In this document: positions 1-7,762 of the stretch, piece by piece
Numbering within the stretch: position 1 is the first letter of the stretch
Layout of the letters: each line of letters opens with the position of its first letter
Origin: Lentisphaerota bacterium
GTDB taxonomy: Bacteria > Verrucomicrobiota > Kiritimatiellia > RFP12 > UBA1067
Reading direction: 5' to 3'
DNA length: 22,024 nucleotides
NCBI GenBank assembly: GCA_015061765.1
Contig: SUVZ01000016.1
Location: 1-22,024, forward strand
The notes under the pieces: generated by a model
What the model was told of the DNA's origin: nothing
Databases searched by the model: none
The model's input: only the letters and a program-made list of their open reading frames with translations
Program-made: the position numbers and the translations under genes

Positions 1-504
1 GGGTTGTTTGGTGCCATCGACAAGTGCGCGTGTTGTTATGACGATCGGATCGACATGCATATCAAGCCGCGCAACGGGATTCCAGTTTATCACGACACCG
101 CATACGACACCGTCATGGATTACGATGTCCTCAACCTTTACGGTGTTGAAGATGACTGCGCCGGCCTTGCGTGCACCGAATATGAGACCGGAGGCCATCT
201 CGACCGAATCGACGGTATGATACTCTGAATCGACAGGAACGGTGGAGATGCCGAATTCATGCAGTATCTCCGCACCGTCGTTTTGGACGACTACTTCATT
301 CATCAGCATTCCGCCGCCCCATGTGCCGCCGCCGGGAGCGAGTTTCGATTCGAATACGGCGACCTTGCATCCGGCGAGTGCGAGATCACGCGCCGCGACG
401 AGCCCGGAAGGCCCTGCGCCTACGATTGCGACATCCACGGCGAGATTGTCTTCGAGTTTTTTGAAGTAGCTCCGGACGATTGCGCCGGTGATTTTTTCTT
501 CCAT
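1..504 (-). CDS. thi4: Thi4-family thiazole synthase, sulfide-dependent type (3' end cut by window)
   Basis: This reading frame is open from 504 to the window edge, giving 168 residues. The family makes the thiazole moiety of thiamin from NAD and glycine. A Rossmann GAGPSGL motif sits at residues 29-35, an acidic residue ends the second strand (FESK, 51-54), and the family signature [10 protein letters not shown] spans 58-67. Residues 137-155 (VVINW to VDPIVI) match the segment that carries the suicidal Cys in yeast and plant Thi4. Here that position is His150 in MHVDP, as in prokaryotic enzymes that take sulfur from free sulfide. A second in-frame ATG at 513 would add three residues; neither start has a Shine-Dalgarno. 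The gene follows thiD by about 40 bp and should share its TPP-riboswitch transcript. Family assignment is strong; the sulfide-dependent chemistry is inferred from the His. Confidence 0.88.
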   Translation of the reverse strand, partial: MEEKITGAIVRSYFKKLEDNLAVDVAIVGAGPSGLVAARDLALAGCKVAVFESKLAPGGGTWGGGMLMNEVVVQNDGAEILHEFGISTVPVDSEYHTVDSVEMASGLIFGARKAGAVIFNTVKVEDIVIHDGVVCGVVINWNPVARLDMHVDPIVITTRALVDGTKQP

Positions 505-517
505 TAGTTTCATGTTT

Positions 518-566
518 TTAGTGATTAGTGGTTGGTCGTTAGTGGTTAGTGATTAGTGATTGGTGA
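518..566. repeat. Seven-copy heptamer tandem repeat (TTAGTGA-type)
   Basis: Seven consecutive 7-bp units read TTAGTGA, TTAGTGG, TTGGTCG, TTAGTGG, TTAGTGA, TTAGTGA and TTGGTGA. The array lies between thiD and thi4. It includes the thiD stop codon (553-555) and encodes the last residues of ThiD. It resembles the heptanucleotide STRR class known from cyanobacteria; relationship by descent is not claimed. Confidence 0.85.
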
Positions 567-1344
567 ATCCGAGTACTCCGCAGTTTGGTCCGACAAGGTA
601 TGAGTTCTTTATGGCCGCGTGGACCGCTTTTTTAGCGCCGGCCACAGCCGCGTCCAAGTCTCGTCCGAGCACAAGTTCCGCTGCTAGCGCGGCAGAGAGT
701 GAGCAGCCTGTTCCATGTGTTGAAATCGGATTCGCAATTGGCGGTAAAATGAAAGAACGGAATCCTGTGCCATCATAAAGCGTATCTTCGCCCAAGGCTA
801 GATCGCCGAGCGCATGGCCGCCTTTAATGAGAACTATGCATCCGAATTCCTCGAAGATCCGCTTTGCCGCATCGCACAGACTTGAGCGATCGGTGATGGG
901 GGCATTGGCAAGCAGTTCCGCCTCTGGGATGTTTGGCGTGACGAGATCGGCAAGCGGCAGAAGTTCGCTTTTGAGAGCTGCAACGGCGTCAGGTTTGAGA
1001 AGCCGCGCTCCACTGGTCGCGACCATCACGGGATCGATTACTTTGGCGATGTCGGGTCTGTCTTTAAGTTTGTCTGCGACGGTGTGGATGACAGGTGCAG
1101 TGAATAGCATTCCGGTCTTGAGCGCTTTGATGGAGTAGATGCCAAGAACAGCGTCAAGCTGGGCGGCTACGAAATCCGCCGGTACGTCGTGTATCGCACA
1201 TACTTCATTTGGATTCTGTGCGGTAAGTGCGGTGAACGCAGTACATCCGTGAAGCCCGTAGGCGTGGATCATCCGCAAATCCGCTTGGATTCCGGCGTTG
1301 CCGCCGGAGTCGCTTCCGGCAATTGTCAAAACACAATGCGTCAT
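553..1344 (-). CDS. thiD: Hydroxymethylpyrimidine/phosphomethylpyrimidine kinase
   Basis: The 263-residue protein has the usual length and motifs of ThiD, which phosphorylates HMP and HMP-P for the pyrimidine half of thiamin. The N-terminal substrate motif is AGSDSGGNAGIQAD (9-22). DPVMVATSG is at 104-112, IKGGH at 173-177, and the anion-hole/catalytic motif GTGCSLSA at 211-218 includes Cys214. It is a ribokinase-fold cytoplasmic enzyme. The ATG at 1344-1342 follows a strong GGAGG Shine-Dalgarno (1354-1350), which forms the 3' edge of the upstream TPP aptamer. thi4 lies just downstream on the same strand, so the two thiamin precursors are probably made from one transcript. The extreme C-terminus is encoded by heptamer repeat units, suggesting the native end was altered by repeat expansion. 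Confidence 0.95.
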   Translation of the reverse strand: MTHCVLTIAGSDSGGNAGIQADLRMIHAYGLHGCTAFTALTAQNPNEVCAIHDVPADFVAAQLDAVLGIYSIKALKTGMLFTAPVIHTVADKLKDRPDIAKVIDPVMVATSGARLLKPDAVAALKSELLPLADLVTPNIPEAELLANAPITDRSSLCDAAKRIFEEFGCIVLIKGGHALGDLALGEDTLYDGTGFRSFILPPIANPISTHGTGCSLSAALAAELVLGRDLDAAVAGAKKAVHAAIKNSYLVGPNCGVLGFTNH

Positions 1345-1430
1345 ATCTTTCCTCCGCAGGTATTATCCTGATCAGGTTAACGGGTTTGATCTCAGCACCC
1401 GGACACTTGTCCGGCAGCACCCCGATTGAT
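1345..1430 (-). promoter_or_regulatory. TPP riboswitch (THI element)
   Basis: Read on the minus strand, the hallmark segments appear in order: GGGGTGC (about 1424-1418), a P3 hairpin CCGGAC-AAGT-GUCCGG (about 1414-1399), GCTGAGA (about 1396-1390), ACCCGTTAACCTGATC (1385-1370), GGATAATACC and TGCGGAGGAAAG. These are the conserved THI-box elements. The thiD Shine-Dalgarno GGAGG lies inside the aptamer's 3' conserved strand, 7 nt from the ATG, so TPP binding should directly block translation. I see no intrinsic terminator between aptamer and start codon. Confidence 0.95.
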
Positions 1431-1437
1431 GGCGCAT

Positions 1438-1446
1438 ATTATAGCA
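1438..1446 (-). promoter_or_regulatory. Extended -10 promoter for thiD-thi4
   Basis: On the minus strand the sequence TGCTATAAT gives a perfect TATAAT box with an upstream TG. A start 7 nt downstream falls at about 1431, exactly at the 5' edge of the riboswitch. No good -35 is visible, which fits an extended -10 promoter. Confidence 0.6.
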
Positions 1447-1511
1447 CATTCTGAGGAGCTGTCGTATGTGTTGTTTTTGATTGTTCGGAAAAGGTGACAT
1501 GACAAAGTAAA

Positions 1512-1527
1512 TGCGACTGAAGTCGCA
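1512..1527 (-). terminator. Weak terminator-like palindrome downstream of regulator 1
   Basis: TGCGACT-GA-AGTCGCA has two perfect 7-bp arms. On the minus strand it is followed by a T-rich but interrupted tail (ATTTACTTTG). It could end the 1709-2863 regulator transcript, or be a dispersed REP-like palindrome. It lies 180 bp past the stop codon, so the terminator role is uncertain. Confidence 0.3.
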
Positions 1528-1673
1528 ATGTCGCGTGCTTGCAAATCTGTGTGCACTACCGACCCAACCATACTCCCGGCACGAAAAGTGGTGTGTTTGG
1601 AGTTGGGGATTGGCGTGGAGGGGCTTTATCTCCCACAGAGAGCGCAGAGGACGCTGAGGTGGGGTGGGAGAAC

Positions 1674-1687
1674 GGGGAGTGGGGAGT
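1674..1687. repeat. GGGGAGT heptamer repeat with decayed flanks
   Basis: Two perfect GGGGAGT units are followed by degenerate G/A-rich units to about 1704. Upstream (about 1637-1660) lie CAGAG/GACGC units of a different period. This is the same kind of short tandem family as the array at 518-566 but with a different core sequence. Confidence 0.55.
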
Positions 1688-1708
1688 GAGGGAGCGGAGG
1701 AGTGCAAT

Positions 1709-2863
1709 CTAACGTGAATTCTGGCGAGATGCTGTTGATCGATTTTGTTTCCTCCATTCGGTAGGGGTTATCCCTTTCGCCCTGCGGAATAGTTTTATAA
1801 AATAGGAGGCGTGACAGAATCCAATATCAGCGGCGATTGTAGAGAGTTTTGCGTCTGTATCAGTTAATAGCCGTTCGGCCTTTCGAATCCTTTCTGATAT
1901 GATTGCTGAATGCAGTGATTTGCCGAGTTCTTTTCTGCTTATGGCGTTCAGCTTTTGCCTGGGTACATTCATCTCGCGTGCAAGTTGCTCTACTCCACAT
2001 GGTTTTCTGTTGGAGTCGGTGGCGGTGATGACAGCCGTACGCAATGTCTGGTCAGTAATGGCAATTCCATCGGTGGATTTGCGTATAGTGATTCCTCGTG
2101 GTTTTATCAATATAGGTTCATCTGGCGTTTTTTCACCATTCATCTGTCGTTCTAGGAGAGAACAGGCGGTTTTTGCGCGTTGCTCCCAGTCGACAGCTAC
2201 ACTTGAGATGGGTACGGCTGCTGTTTGCGTATACATGGAAATGTCGCCATGTCCAAGAATTGCCACATCTTGAGGAATCTTGACACCAGCTTTCCAGCAG
2301 ATATCGGCGAAAGATGCCGCATTGTAGTCGTTGAAACACCACACGGCAATTGGTTTGGGCGCCTTGATGAGCAAATTGCCTATCCAGACGGTGAGATCCT
2401 TGTAATTGTCAGGGTTGCAGGGATTTTCTTCCCATATCCATCGAAGTGGAGGCTCGCCTTCGGTCGCTTCTACGAAATGTTGATAACAGGCATCATGCAT
2501 CGAGGTATGCTCCATGGCGAAGAATGCGCTGTGGCGAAATCCGCAATCTTGGAAATGTCTGGCAGCGAGCTTGGCGGCTGCGGAGTAGTCGGATAGTACA
2601 CGCGGTAGCTGGAGAGAATGGACATCGTTGAGGATGTCGACGCATGGAATGTGTCTGGACTTCAGGTATTTAGCGAACCGAATCATGGTTGGAGAGTTTA
2701 GCATCATCATAATGACTCCGTCTCCTTGCCAGTTCTTCGGAGGTCTGCTTCGTTCGCAGAGAGTGATATGCCAATTGTTCCTGCGTGCTATTTGTGTATA
2801 TGTCGGATACATCAGGTAGAACCAGGATGATGTCATGAGCAGAATTTTTTTGTGAGATCTCAT
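1709..2863 (-). CDS. XylR-like transcriptional regulator (sugar-binding domain plus AraC HTH)
   Basis: The 384-residue protein has a LacI/periplasmic-binding-protein-like sensor in roughly residues 5-265 and a C-terminal AraC/XylS double helix-turn-helix in about 275-372 (CGVEQLAREMNVPRQKL, then LSTIAADIGFCHASYFIKLFRRAKGITPTEWRK). This is the architecture of E. coli XylR, which senses a sugar and activates catabolic genes. PISSVAVDW is the typical end of the sensor domain. The gene is divergent from the operon starting at 2983, so it very likely controls that operon; the ligand is unknown. No Shine-Dalgarno precedes the ATG. A TATAAT box lies only 7 nt upstream, which suggests a leaderless mRNA. 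A second regulator of the same architecture controls the other operon in the window. Confidence 0.88.
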   Translation of the reverse strand: MRSHKKILLMTSSWFYLMYPTYTQIARRNNWHITLCERSRPPKNWQGDGVIMMMLNSPTMIRFAKYLKSRHIPCVDILNDVHSLQLPRVLSDYSAAAKLAARHFQDCGFRHSAFFAMEHTSMHDACYQHFVEATEGEPPLRWIWEENPCNPDNYKDLTVWIGNLLIKAPKPIAVWCFNDYNAASFADICWKAGVKIPQDVAILGHGDISMYTQTAAVPISSVAVDWEQRAKTACSLLERQMNGEKTPDEPILIKPRGITIRKSTDGIAITDQTLRTAVITATDSNRKPCGVEQLAREMNVPRQKLNAISRKELGKSLHSAIISERIRKAERLLTDTDAKLSTIAADIGFCHASYFIKLFRRAKGITPTEWRKQNRSTASRQNSR

Positions 2864-2870
2864 GTCGTGG

Positions 2871-2876
2871 ATTATA
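2871..2876 (-). promoter_or_regulatory. -10 box for regulator 1 (probable leaderless transcript)
   Basis: A perfect TATAAT on the minus strand ends 7 nt before the ATG at 2863. Transcription would then begin at or next to the start codon. No -35 consensus is visible at 16-18 bp. Confidence 0.5.
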
Positions 2877-2884
2877 TCAAAATA

Positions 2885-2911
2885 TGCTATTCGGATAGAA
2901 TAAATTGCTAT
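2885..2911. promoter_or_regulatory. Candidate operator: TGCTAT direct repeats 21 bp apart
   Basis: TGCTAT occurs at 2885-2890 and 2906-2911, in phase at two helical turns, between the two divergent promoters. A third copy is at 2952-2957. AraC-family proteins usually bind direct repeats about 21 bp apart on one face of the helix. The hexamer is short and AT-rich, so chance occurrence is possible. Confidence 0.35.
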
Positions 2912-2943
2912 AATTGGTGTATGTGGAAAAAGAGGCAGGGTGA

Positions 2944-2949
2944 TATAAT
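2944..2949 (+). promoter_or_regulatory. -10 box of first glycan operon
   Basis: A perfect TATAAT (in GATATAATT) lies 33 bp upstream of the ATG at 2983. No recognisable -35 is present at 16-18 bp, which fits dependence on the divergent AraC-type activator. Confidence 0.55.
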
Positions 2950-2982
2950 TGTGCTATCGTTATTGAAACGAAAGGAGCATCA

Positions 2983-5160
2983 ATGAAAGTTCGAAATTTA
3001 GCGGCTGTTTTTGCTGTGGCTGTATGTATGGGGCATGGCATGTCTTATGCGGCAGACTACACATATAGTTGGGATTCTGAAAGTAAATCATTTTTGCCAG
3101 ATCCGTGCGGGAGGATTAGCTATAAGTTGGAAGATAATCGGTTTTCGCATTTAGCCTTTACAACAGATGAAGGCGGTACAATCACCATTGAAGGCGGTGA
3201 TATGCAGTTTGTTGACAGAACTGGTTTTATCTCGAATATGACTTCTGGTACAGTGGTTTTTAAAAACAATTTTACCGCAAGATCTATATCATTTGGTACA
3301 GCCGGCGCTCATCCGAATATCTCATGGGATGGTGTTCGCACCTTCCTTGACACGAACGAATGGATTACGGTGTTTGAGGGGGTGAATCTTGATGACTATG
3401 AACCTATGGAATCCGCTCAGCGCTACTACGATTCCGATGATATATCGACGCGCAAGCCTATTTCGTCGCACTGGTACAATGCCGGATGGACAATGTACCC
3501 TTATTTCTTGGCTCGCCGCCCTGGACATCTCTCATGCCAGTTTCAAGTGTTCAGATCGTCACCAGTAGTTGACGACAGAATTGGCAGTGCGCGTAGGCTG
3601 TTATGCGCCGTTAGGGTCGAAATGCGACAGAACGGCGCGAATGTCGAGGCGCGTATTGCGTCATCAGCATATATGATTTGGTCGGATGAAGGTAGATTAC
3701 TTGGCCTTGGTACTGACGCTGAACTTGCGGATATAGGCGATGATCGTGAAGAGAGGCAGGTGTTTGTCAATCGGGAGCAGAATAGTGGACTTGGTATGAA
3801 TTTTCTGAAGATGCGACAGATTGCTCCTGCATCTGTATTTCGGTTCGAAGGTATGAACACTGTCTTTACAGGATCCGCTACACCATATTATTTTGTACGA
3901 GTTGAAATAGCGGATGCGAAATTGTGGGAGTCGACAACATATCCGTATCCAATGATGGGCTCAACGATCGCAATACTTGATAATTCTGCGACTTATACGT
4001 GGCGATCTTCTCAGGGTGAGGGAGCCATGGAATTTGCTACAACGAAACCTACACAGGAATCATCGGTGACAAATGTCATTACCTTGAACAGGGCAGGAGA
4101 GCCTTGGTCGGCAAAACCATTTATTGTGAAGGGTATTGAAGGATACCCCATGGTGCTGGATATCAGGAATGGTGCATCATTGCCTACGAACGGTTCGGTG
4201 ACGGTTAAGGCTCATGGAATTCTTCGCCTTTCTGGTGCAGGATCGGGCAGTGTAGGTTTATCAGGCGGGTCGTGTGAATTTATTGTTGAAGGAGGAGGAC
4301 GGCTGGAGCAAGCGAATATTAATGTCTTTGGAACAAATCAAACTGTTGTTCTTAATGGTGGAAAGCTTGTTCTCGGCACAGATACGGTTGCTGATTATGA
4401 TTTGGGGGCGAATCTTCTAAAATTGGTTTTACGCAATGGTGCCGAAATCATCTCCAGTTCCGCAAAGTCGTTTCGCATCTGTCGTGACATAAGGGGTGTA
4501 AACTGGTCGGTCGGTGGAATATATCCTTCAACCAATTCGGTTTTGACGCAACTTATGGCGCCGAGCGGAATCGTTGCCACCAATATTTTCAATGTGGCGA
4601 AGACAGGGGCATATGAAGCAGATTTTGTCTGGGAGAAGGATTTGGCAAAATATTCCGGCGGCAGTGCCAGCCCGCGCCCCTACGATACGAATGTAGTCTG
4701 CAAAACTGGTACCGGTACAATGATGTTCAACGGTAGGTTCACAGTTCCAGGCGAACTGGTTGTGAAAGAGGGCATTGTGCGTCTCGGATGCAGTGGGTGT
4801 TTCGAAAAGGGGGCTGCGAAAATCCGGCTAGCAGGGGGAGGGATCTCCACTGTGGATGGAACGGTAAACGATACTGGTGACTCCGTGATTTTGGAAAAGG
4901 ACGCCAGAATTATTGTCGGAAGGAATGCATCATTGGCATTTGCCGATTCTTCGATGCATCGGTGGGGTGATGGGAAAAAGTTGGATATCATTATTCCGGT
5001 TGATGGGAATGGAGAGTGGCTTGGATCCATCCGCTTTGGTGCTACGGCTGACAGTCTAACAGAGGAACAGCTTGGTGCTGTTCGTGTCAATGATCACCCT
5101 GTTATGCTTGGCAGTAATGGATATATTCATCGTATAGGGATGATAATGGTGATCCGATAA
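2983..5160 (+). CDS. Secreted beta-strand repeat protein, first gene of glycan operon 1
   Basis: The start has a good AAAGGAG Shine-Dalgarno (6-nt spacing). The 725-residue protein has a Sec signal peptide ending near SYAAD (residue 24). The body is rich in Gly, Ser, Thr and Val with short beta-strand periodicity. Residues of about 572-640 (KTGTGTMMFNG, then FTVPGELVVKEGIVRLG) match the look of autotransporter-associated beta-strand (PATR) repeats, in which a GtGtl-tltG strand pair leads to a GtLqlG strand. I see no autotransporter barrel or obvious membrane anchor at the C-terminus, which ends ...EEQLGAVRVNDHPVMLG and a short tail. It is probably an extracellular or surface beta-helical protein, perhaps for glycan binding or adhesion. 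No enzyme family is recognised. The next gene starts 18 bp downstream. Confidence 0.7.
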   Translation: MKVRNLAAVFAVAVCMGHGMSYAADYTYSWDSESKSFLPDPCGRISYKLEDNRFSHLAFTTDEGGTITIEGGDMQFVDRTGFISNMTSGTVVFKNNFTARSISFGTAGAHPNISWDGVRTFLDTNEWITVFEGVNLDDYEPMESAQRYYDSDDISTRKPISSHWYNAGWTMYPYFLARRPGHLSCQFQVFRSSPVVDDRIGSARRLLCAVRVEMRQNGANVEARIASSAYMIWSDEGRLLGLGTDAELADIGDDREERQVFVNREQNSGLGMNFLKMRQIAPASVFRFEGMNTVFTGSATPYYFVRVEIADAKLWESTTYPYPMMGSTIAILDNSATYTWRSSQGEGAMEFATTKPTQESSVTNVITLNRAGEPWSAKPFIVKGIEGYPMVLDIRNGASLPTNGSVTVKAHGILRLSGAGSGSVGLSGGSCEFIVEGGGRLEQANINVFGTNQTVVLNGGKLVLGTDTVADYDLGANLLKLVLRNGAEIISSSAKSFRICRDIRGVNWSVGGIYPSTNSVLTQLMAPSGIVATNIFNVAKTGAYEADFVWEKDLAKYSGGSASPRPYDTNVVCKTGTGTMMFNGRFTVPGELVVKEGIVRLGCSGCFEKGAAKIRLAGGGISTVDGTVNDTGDSVILEKDARIIVGRNASLAFADSSMHRWGDGKKLDIIIPVDGNGEWLGSIRFGATADSLTEEQLGAVRVNDHPVMLGSNGYIHRIGMIMVIR

Positions 5161-5178
5161 AGTGAGGAGTATGGAAAA

Positions 5179-6612
5179 ATGAAAAGCAGAAGAGATTTTA
5201 TTAAAGGTTCGGCTTGGATGGGGGCGGCGGTTGCGTCAGGGATATGCAGTTCCAGATCGGTCAGTGCGGCATCGTCCGCAGGAACTCCGATGGCGAATTT
5301 CAGGTGCGAACCGATTCGTCACATACGTGTCGGGATGATAGGAGTTGGCTCGCGCGGCAGTGCGGCAGTACGGCGACTTGTGCGTATCCCCGGAGTAAGG
5401 ATGACCGCCATTTGCGACCTTAAGCCAGAGGCGGTGGCGCGTAACCAGAAGTGGCTTCGGGATAACGGTTTCCAGGAGATAGAGCATGAGTACTCTGGCA
5501 AAGCGGACAGCTGGAAGGCTCTCTGCGATTCCGATTTGGTGGATGTTATCTATCAGGTGACGCCGCACCATCTTCACGCACCGATTTCAATCTATGCCAT
5601 GCAGCATGGAAAGCATGTTCTGGTGGAGGTTCCAGGGGTTGTCGACGATCAGGAGGCATGGGCTGTCGTAGAGACGTGCGAGAAAGAGCGCAAGCATTTG
5701 ATGATGCTTGAGAACACAATATACGGCGAGGAGGAGATGTTGATGTTCAATCTCTCCCGCCTTGGGAAATTGGGAGACCTTTCATATGCGGAATGTGGAT
5801 ATATCCATGATTTGCGCGAACGCCGTTGGTGGGGATGTAATGAGAAGTCAAAGAGTGTTCCTGGCGAATTGTTTGAAGGGAATACCTATCCTACACATGG
5901 TTTTGGTCCGATTGCGTTGTGCATGGATATCAATCGCGGAGACCAATTGGATTATCTCGTGTCTGTCGGGAGTGCGGCTACAAACCTAATTGGATACACG
6001 CGTGACAGATTCGGAGCTGATTCATGGCAGATGAAGCGCAATCTCATACGTAGCGATATGAATGTGTCGTTGGTGCGAACGAAGAAGGGGCGTCTTATAA
6101 ACCTGAAATTCGATGTGCAGAGCCCCAGACCTTATTCCCGTGATACACTGCTTTCGGGTTCTAAAGGGGCGTTTCAGATGTATCCGTTACCGTGCAGGAT
6201 GGCTTGGGAGGAAAAGGTCGGGGATAAAGGTGCTCACGCATGGTTCGATGAGAAGAAGACGTTAGAGGTGCGTGAGAAGTACCGGCCGCAGGCGTGGAAG
6301 GTCGCCGGGGAGATACTGAAGAAGGTAGGGGGGCATGGCGGAAAGGATTTCCTGATGGACTTGCGCTGGGCGTATTGCTTTCAGAATGGGTTGCCTTTGG
6401 ACATGGACGTGTATGACATGGCCGAATGGAGCGTATTACGCGGCGTGTCGAAAGAGTCCGCCCGTGCCGGTGGCAAGATTGTTGAGATTCCGGATTATAC
6501 ACGAGGGGCGTGGAAGATTGCCAAGCCACTCAGTGAAATCACCATTGATCCTTCCAAGATGGGTGTGCAGATAGATGGAGTGATTAGCCGTGAAGGGCAG
6601 TTGAATGTCTGA
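5179..6612 (+). CDS. GH109-family Tat-exported glycosidase (alpha-N-acetylgalactosaminidase type)
   Basis: The protein (477 residues) begins with a perfect Tat motif, SRRDFIK at residues 3-9, and a hydrophobic stretch ending near SVSAAS. A Gfo/Idh/MocA Rossmann domain follows, with VGMIGVGSRG at 51-60. GH109-specific features follow: VEVPG at 149-153, a MMLEN...YGEEEML segment at 175-188, GYIHDLRE at 207-214 and NTYPTHGFGP at 235-244, which contains the conserved Tyr/His pair near the active site, then DINRGD at 250-255. GH109 enzymes use tightly bound NAD to hydrolyse terminal alpha-GalNAc, as on blood-group A and Tn-type mucin glycans. The length is normal for the family. A GAGGAG Shine-Dalgarno precedes the ATG. 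It is second in an operon divergent from a XylR-like regulator. Family membership is confident; exact substrate is inferred. Confidence 0.85.
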   Translation: MKSRRDFIKGSAWMGAAVASGICSSRSVSAASSAGTPMANFRCEPIRHIRVGMIGVGSRGSAAVRRLVRIPGVRMTAICDLKPEAVARNQKWLRDNGFQEIEHEYSGKADSWKALCDSDLVDVIYQVTPHHLHAPISIYAMQHGKHVLVEVPGVVDDQEAWAVVETCEKERKHLMMLENTIYGEEEMLMFNLSRLGKLGDLSYAECGYIHDLRERRWWGCNEKSKSVPGELFEGNTYPTHGFGPIALCMDINRGDQLDYLVSVGSAATNLIGYTRDRFGADSWQMKRNLIRSDMNVSLVRTKKGRLINLKFDVQSPRPYSRDTLLSGSKGAFQMYPLPCRMAWEEKVGDKGAHAWFDEKKTLEVREKYRPQAWKVAGEILKKVGGHGGKDFLMDLRWAYCFQNGLPLDMDVYDMAEWSVLRGVSKESARAGGKIVEIPDYTRGAWKIAKPLSEITIDPSKMGVQIDGVISREGQLNV

Positions 6613-6642
6613 TATCTGTGTGGAATGATATTGAGATACAAA

Positions 6643-7743
6643 ATGAATAGAAGAGATTTTTTGAAGCTTGCCGGGATAGGCACCATCGGATGTGCCGTTG
6701 CATCTGTTTCTGTGAGGGCGGCGGCGAAATCAGCGGCGGATTTTGCTAATGGGATGACGGCATTGGGGCCGATATTGACCAATGCTGAAATAAGGATGTG
6801 CAAGAAATATGGTGCCTCTAAAAAGGCTGCCTTTTTTATAGATGACGTCATTTTCATTCTGCGTGATTTGACTCGTCAGCGGCCGGGGTCGATGTTTGAT
6901 CATCCTTTTCTGCAGCATCTGCGTGAATGCCATGAGAGATATGGTCTAAAGCTTCAGTTGAACGTTTTCTATCGCATGGATTTTGCCTATGGCATGGATG
7001 GGTTCACTCTTGCTGATATGACCGATGCCTATAAGGCGGAATGGCAGGCGAACAGGGATTGGCTGAAACTTGGTTTTCATTCTCTCCAGGAATTCCCTGA
7101 TTACCCATTTGTGAACATCAGCTATTCTGACATGGGGCGGCTGTATGATATGATTTCCGGTGAAGTACAGCGTTTCGCCGGAGAGGGCATGTTTGCAAGG
7201 GCGGTCGTGCCGCATTGGCTGCCGGTCAGCAAGGATGGCTGTCGCGCCCTTGCGAATCGAGGTGTGAAGGTGGTGTCTGCCACTCATGGTCTCCGCTATG
7301 CCTATAGTGGAGATCCTTCGTGTCTACCGTACGGTCATGCAGATCGATTGATGAACCGACGGGTGCCCGAAGCCGCACTTTATTGGCGGGGAATGGGTGA
7401 TGATTCTATAAATTCGTCAATCTGTTCTTATAATCATGTATCACCAGAGCAGGCAGAGATGACACTCGGCACTTTCAGGTCAGTGTATGACCGCGATACG
7501 GGACTGCAATTCAAGAAATTTGTGGTGATGCCTATGCTAAACCTGCAAAAGCTAGAGGATATTGAGAGAACTGCGCAATGTCAGCTGGATAAGGATTTTT
7601 TTCTTTTTGGCACGCATGAGCAGCGTTATTTTAAGGACTATTTCGGATATGATCCAGTTTCGATGGAGAAGACACGGACGGCTGTGCGCTTTGCCCATGA
7701 ACATGGTTATGAATTTATTTTCATTGAAGACTCTGTTGATTGA
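6643..7743 (+). CDS. Tat-exported polysaccharide-deacetylase-like protein
   Basis: The start is placed at 6643 rather than 6625 because NRRDFLK then sits at residues 2-8, a standard Tat signal followed by a hydrophobic segment to SVRAAA. The mature part resembles the NodB/CE4 deacetylase fold. There is an N-terminal FIDDV motif that could supply metal-binding aspartates, a strand-rich QLNVFYRMDF segment, a GFHSLQEFPDYP motif carrying a candidate metal-binding His, and VVPHW. The second His of the canonical HxxxH motif is not where CE4 would put it, so catalysis is uncertain. The gene lies 30 bp after the GH109 gene and has only a weak Shine-Dalgarno. Its role may be removal of acetyl groups from the glycan attacked by the GH109 enzyme. 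It could instead belong to an unnamed relative of this fold. Confidence 0.55.
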   Translation: MNRRDFLKLAGIGTIGCAVASVSVRAAAKSAADFANGMTALGPILTNAEIRMCKKYGASKKAAFFIDDVIFILRDLTRQRPGSMFDHPFLQHLRECHERYGLKLQLNVFYRMDFAYGMDGFTLADMTDAYKAEWQANRDWLKLGFHSLQEFPDYPFVNISYSDMGRLYDMISGEVQRFAGEGMFARAVVPHWLPVSKDGCRALANRGVKVVSATHGLRYAYSGDPSCLPYGHADRLMNRRVPEAALYWRGMGDDSINSSICSYNHVSPEQAEMTLGTFRSVYDRDTGLQFKKFVVMPMLNLQKLEDIERTAQCQLDKDFFLFGTHEQRYFKDYFGYDPVSMEKTRTAVRFAHEHGYEFIFIEDSVD

Positions 7744-7762
7744 GGAAGTTGCAATGGCTGGA

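Larger units (their letters stand above)
1447..1708. other. Intergenic region between regulator and thi operon
   Basis: No convincing gene is present. The stretch holds a 16-bp palindrome (1512-1527) and a purine-rich low-complexity block (about 1634-1704). The latter has repeated CAGAGGACG-like units followed by two tandem GGGGAGT heptamers at 1674-1687 and decayed units to 1704. Confidence 0.6.

Noticed and set aside
518..566. CRISPR array
   Set aside because: Units are 7 bp and contiguous with no spacers; no cas genes nearby.
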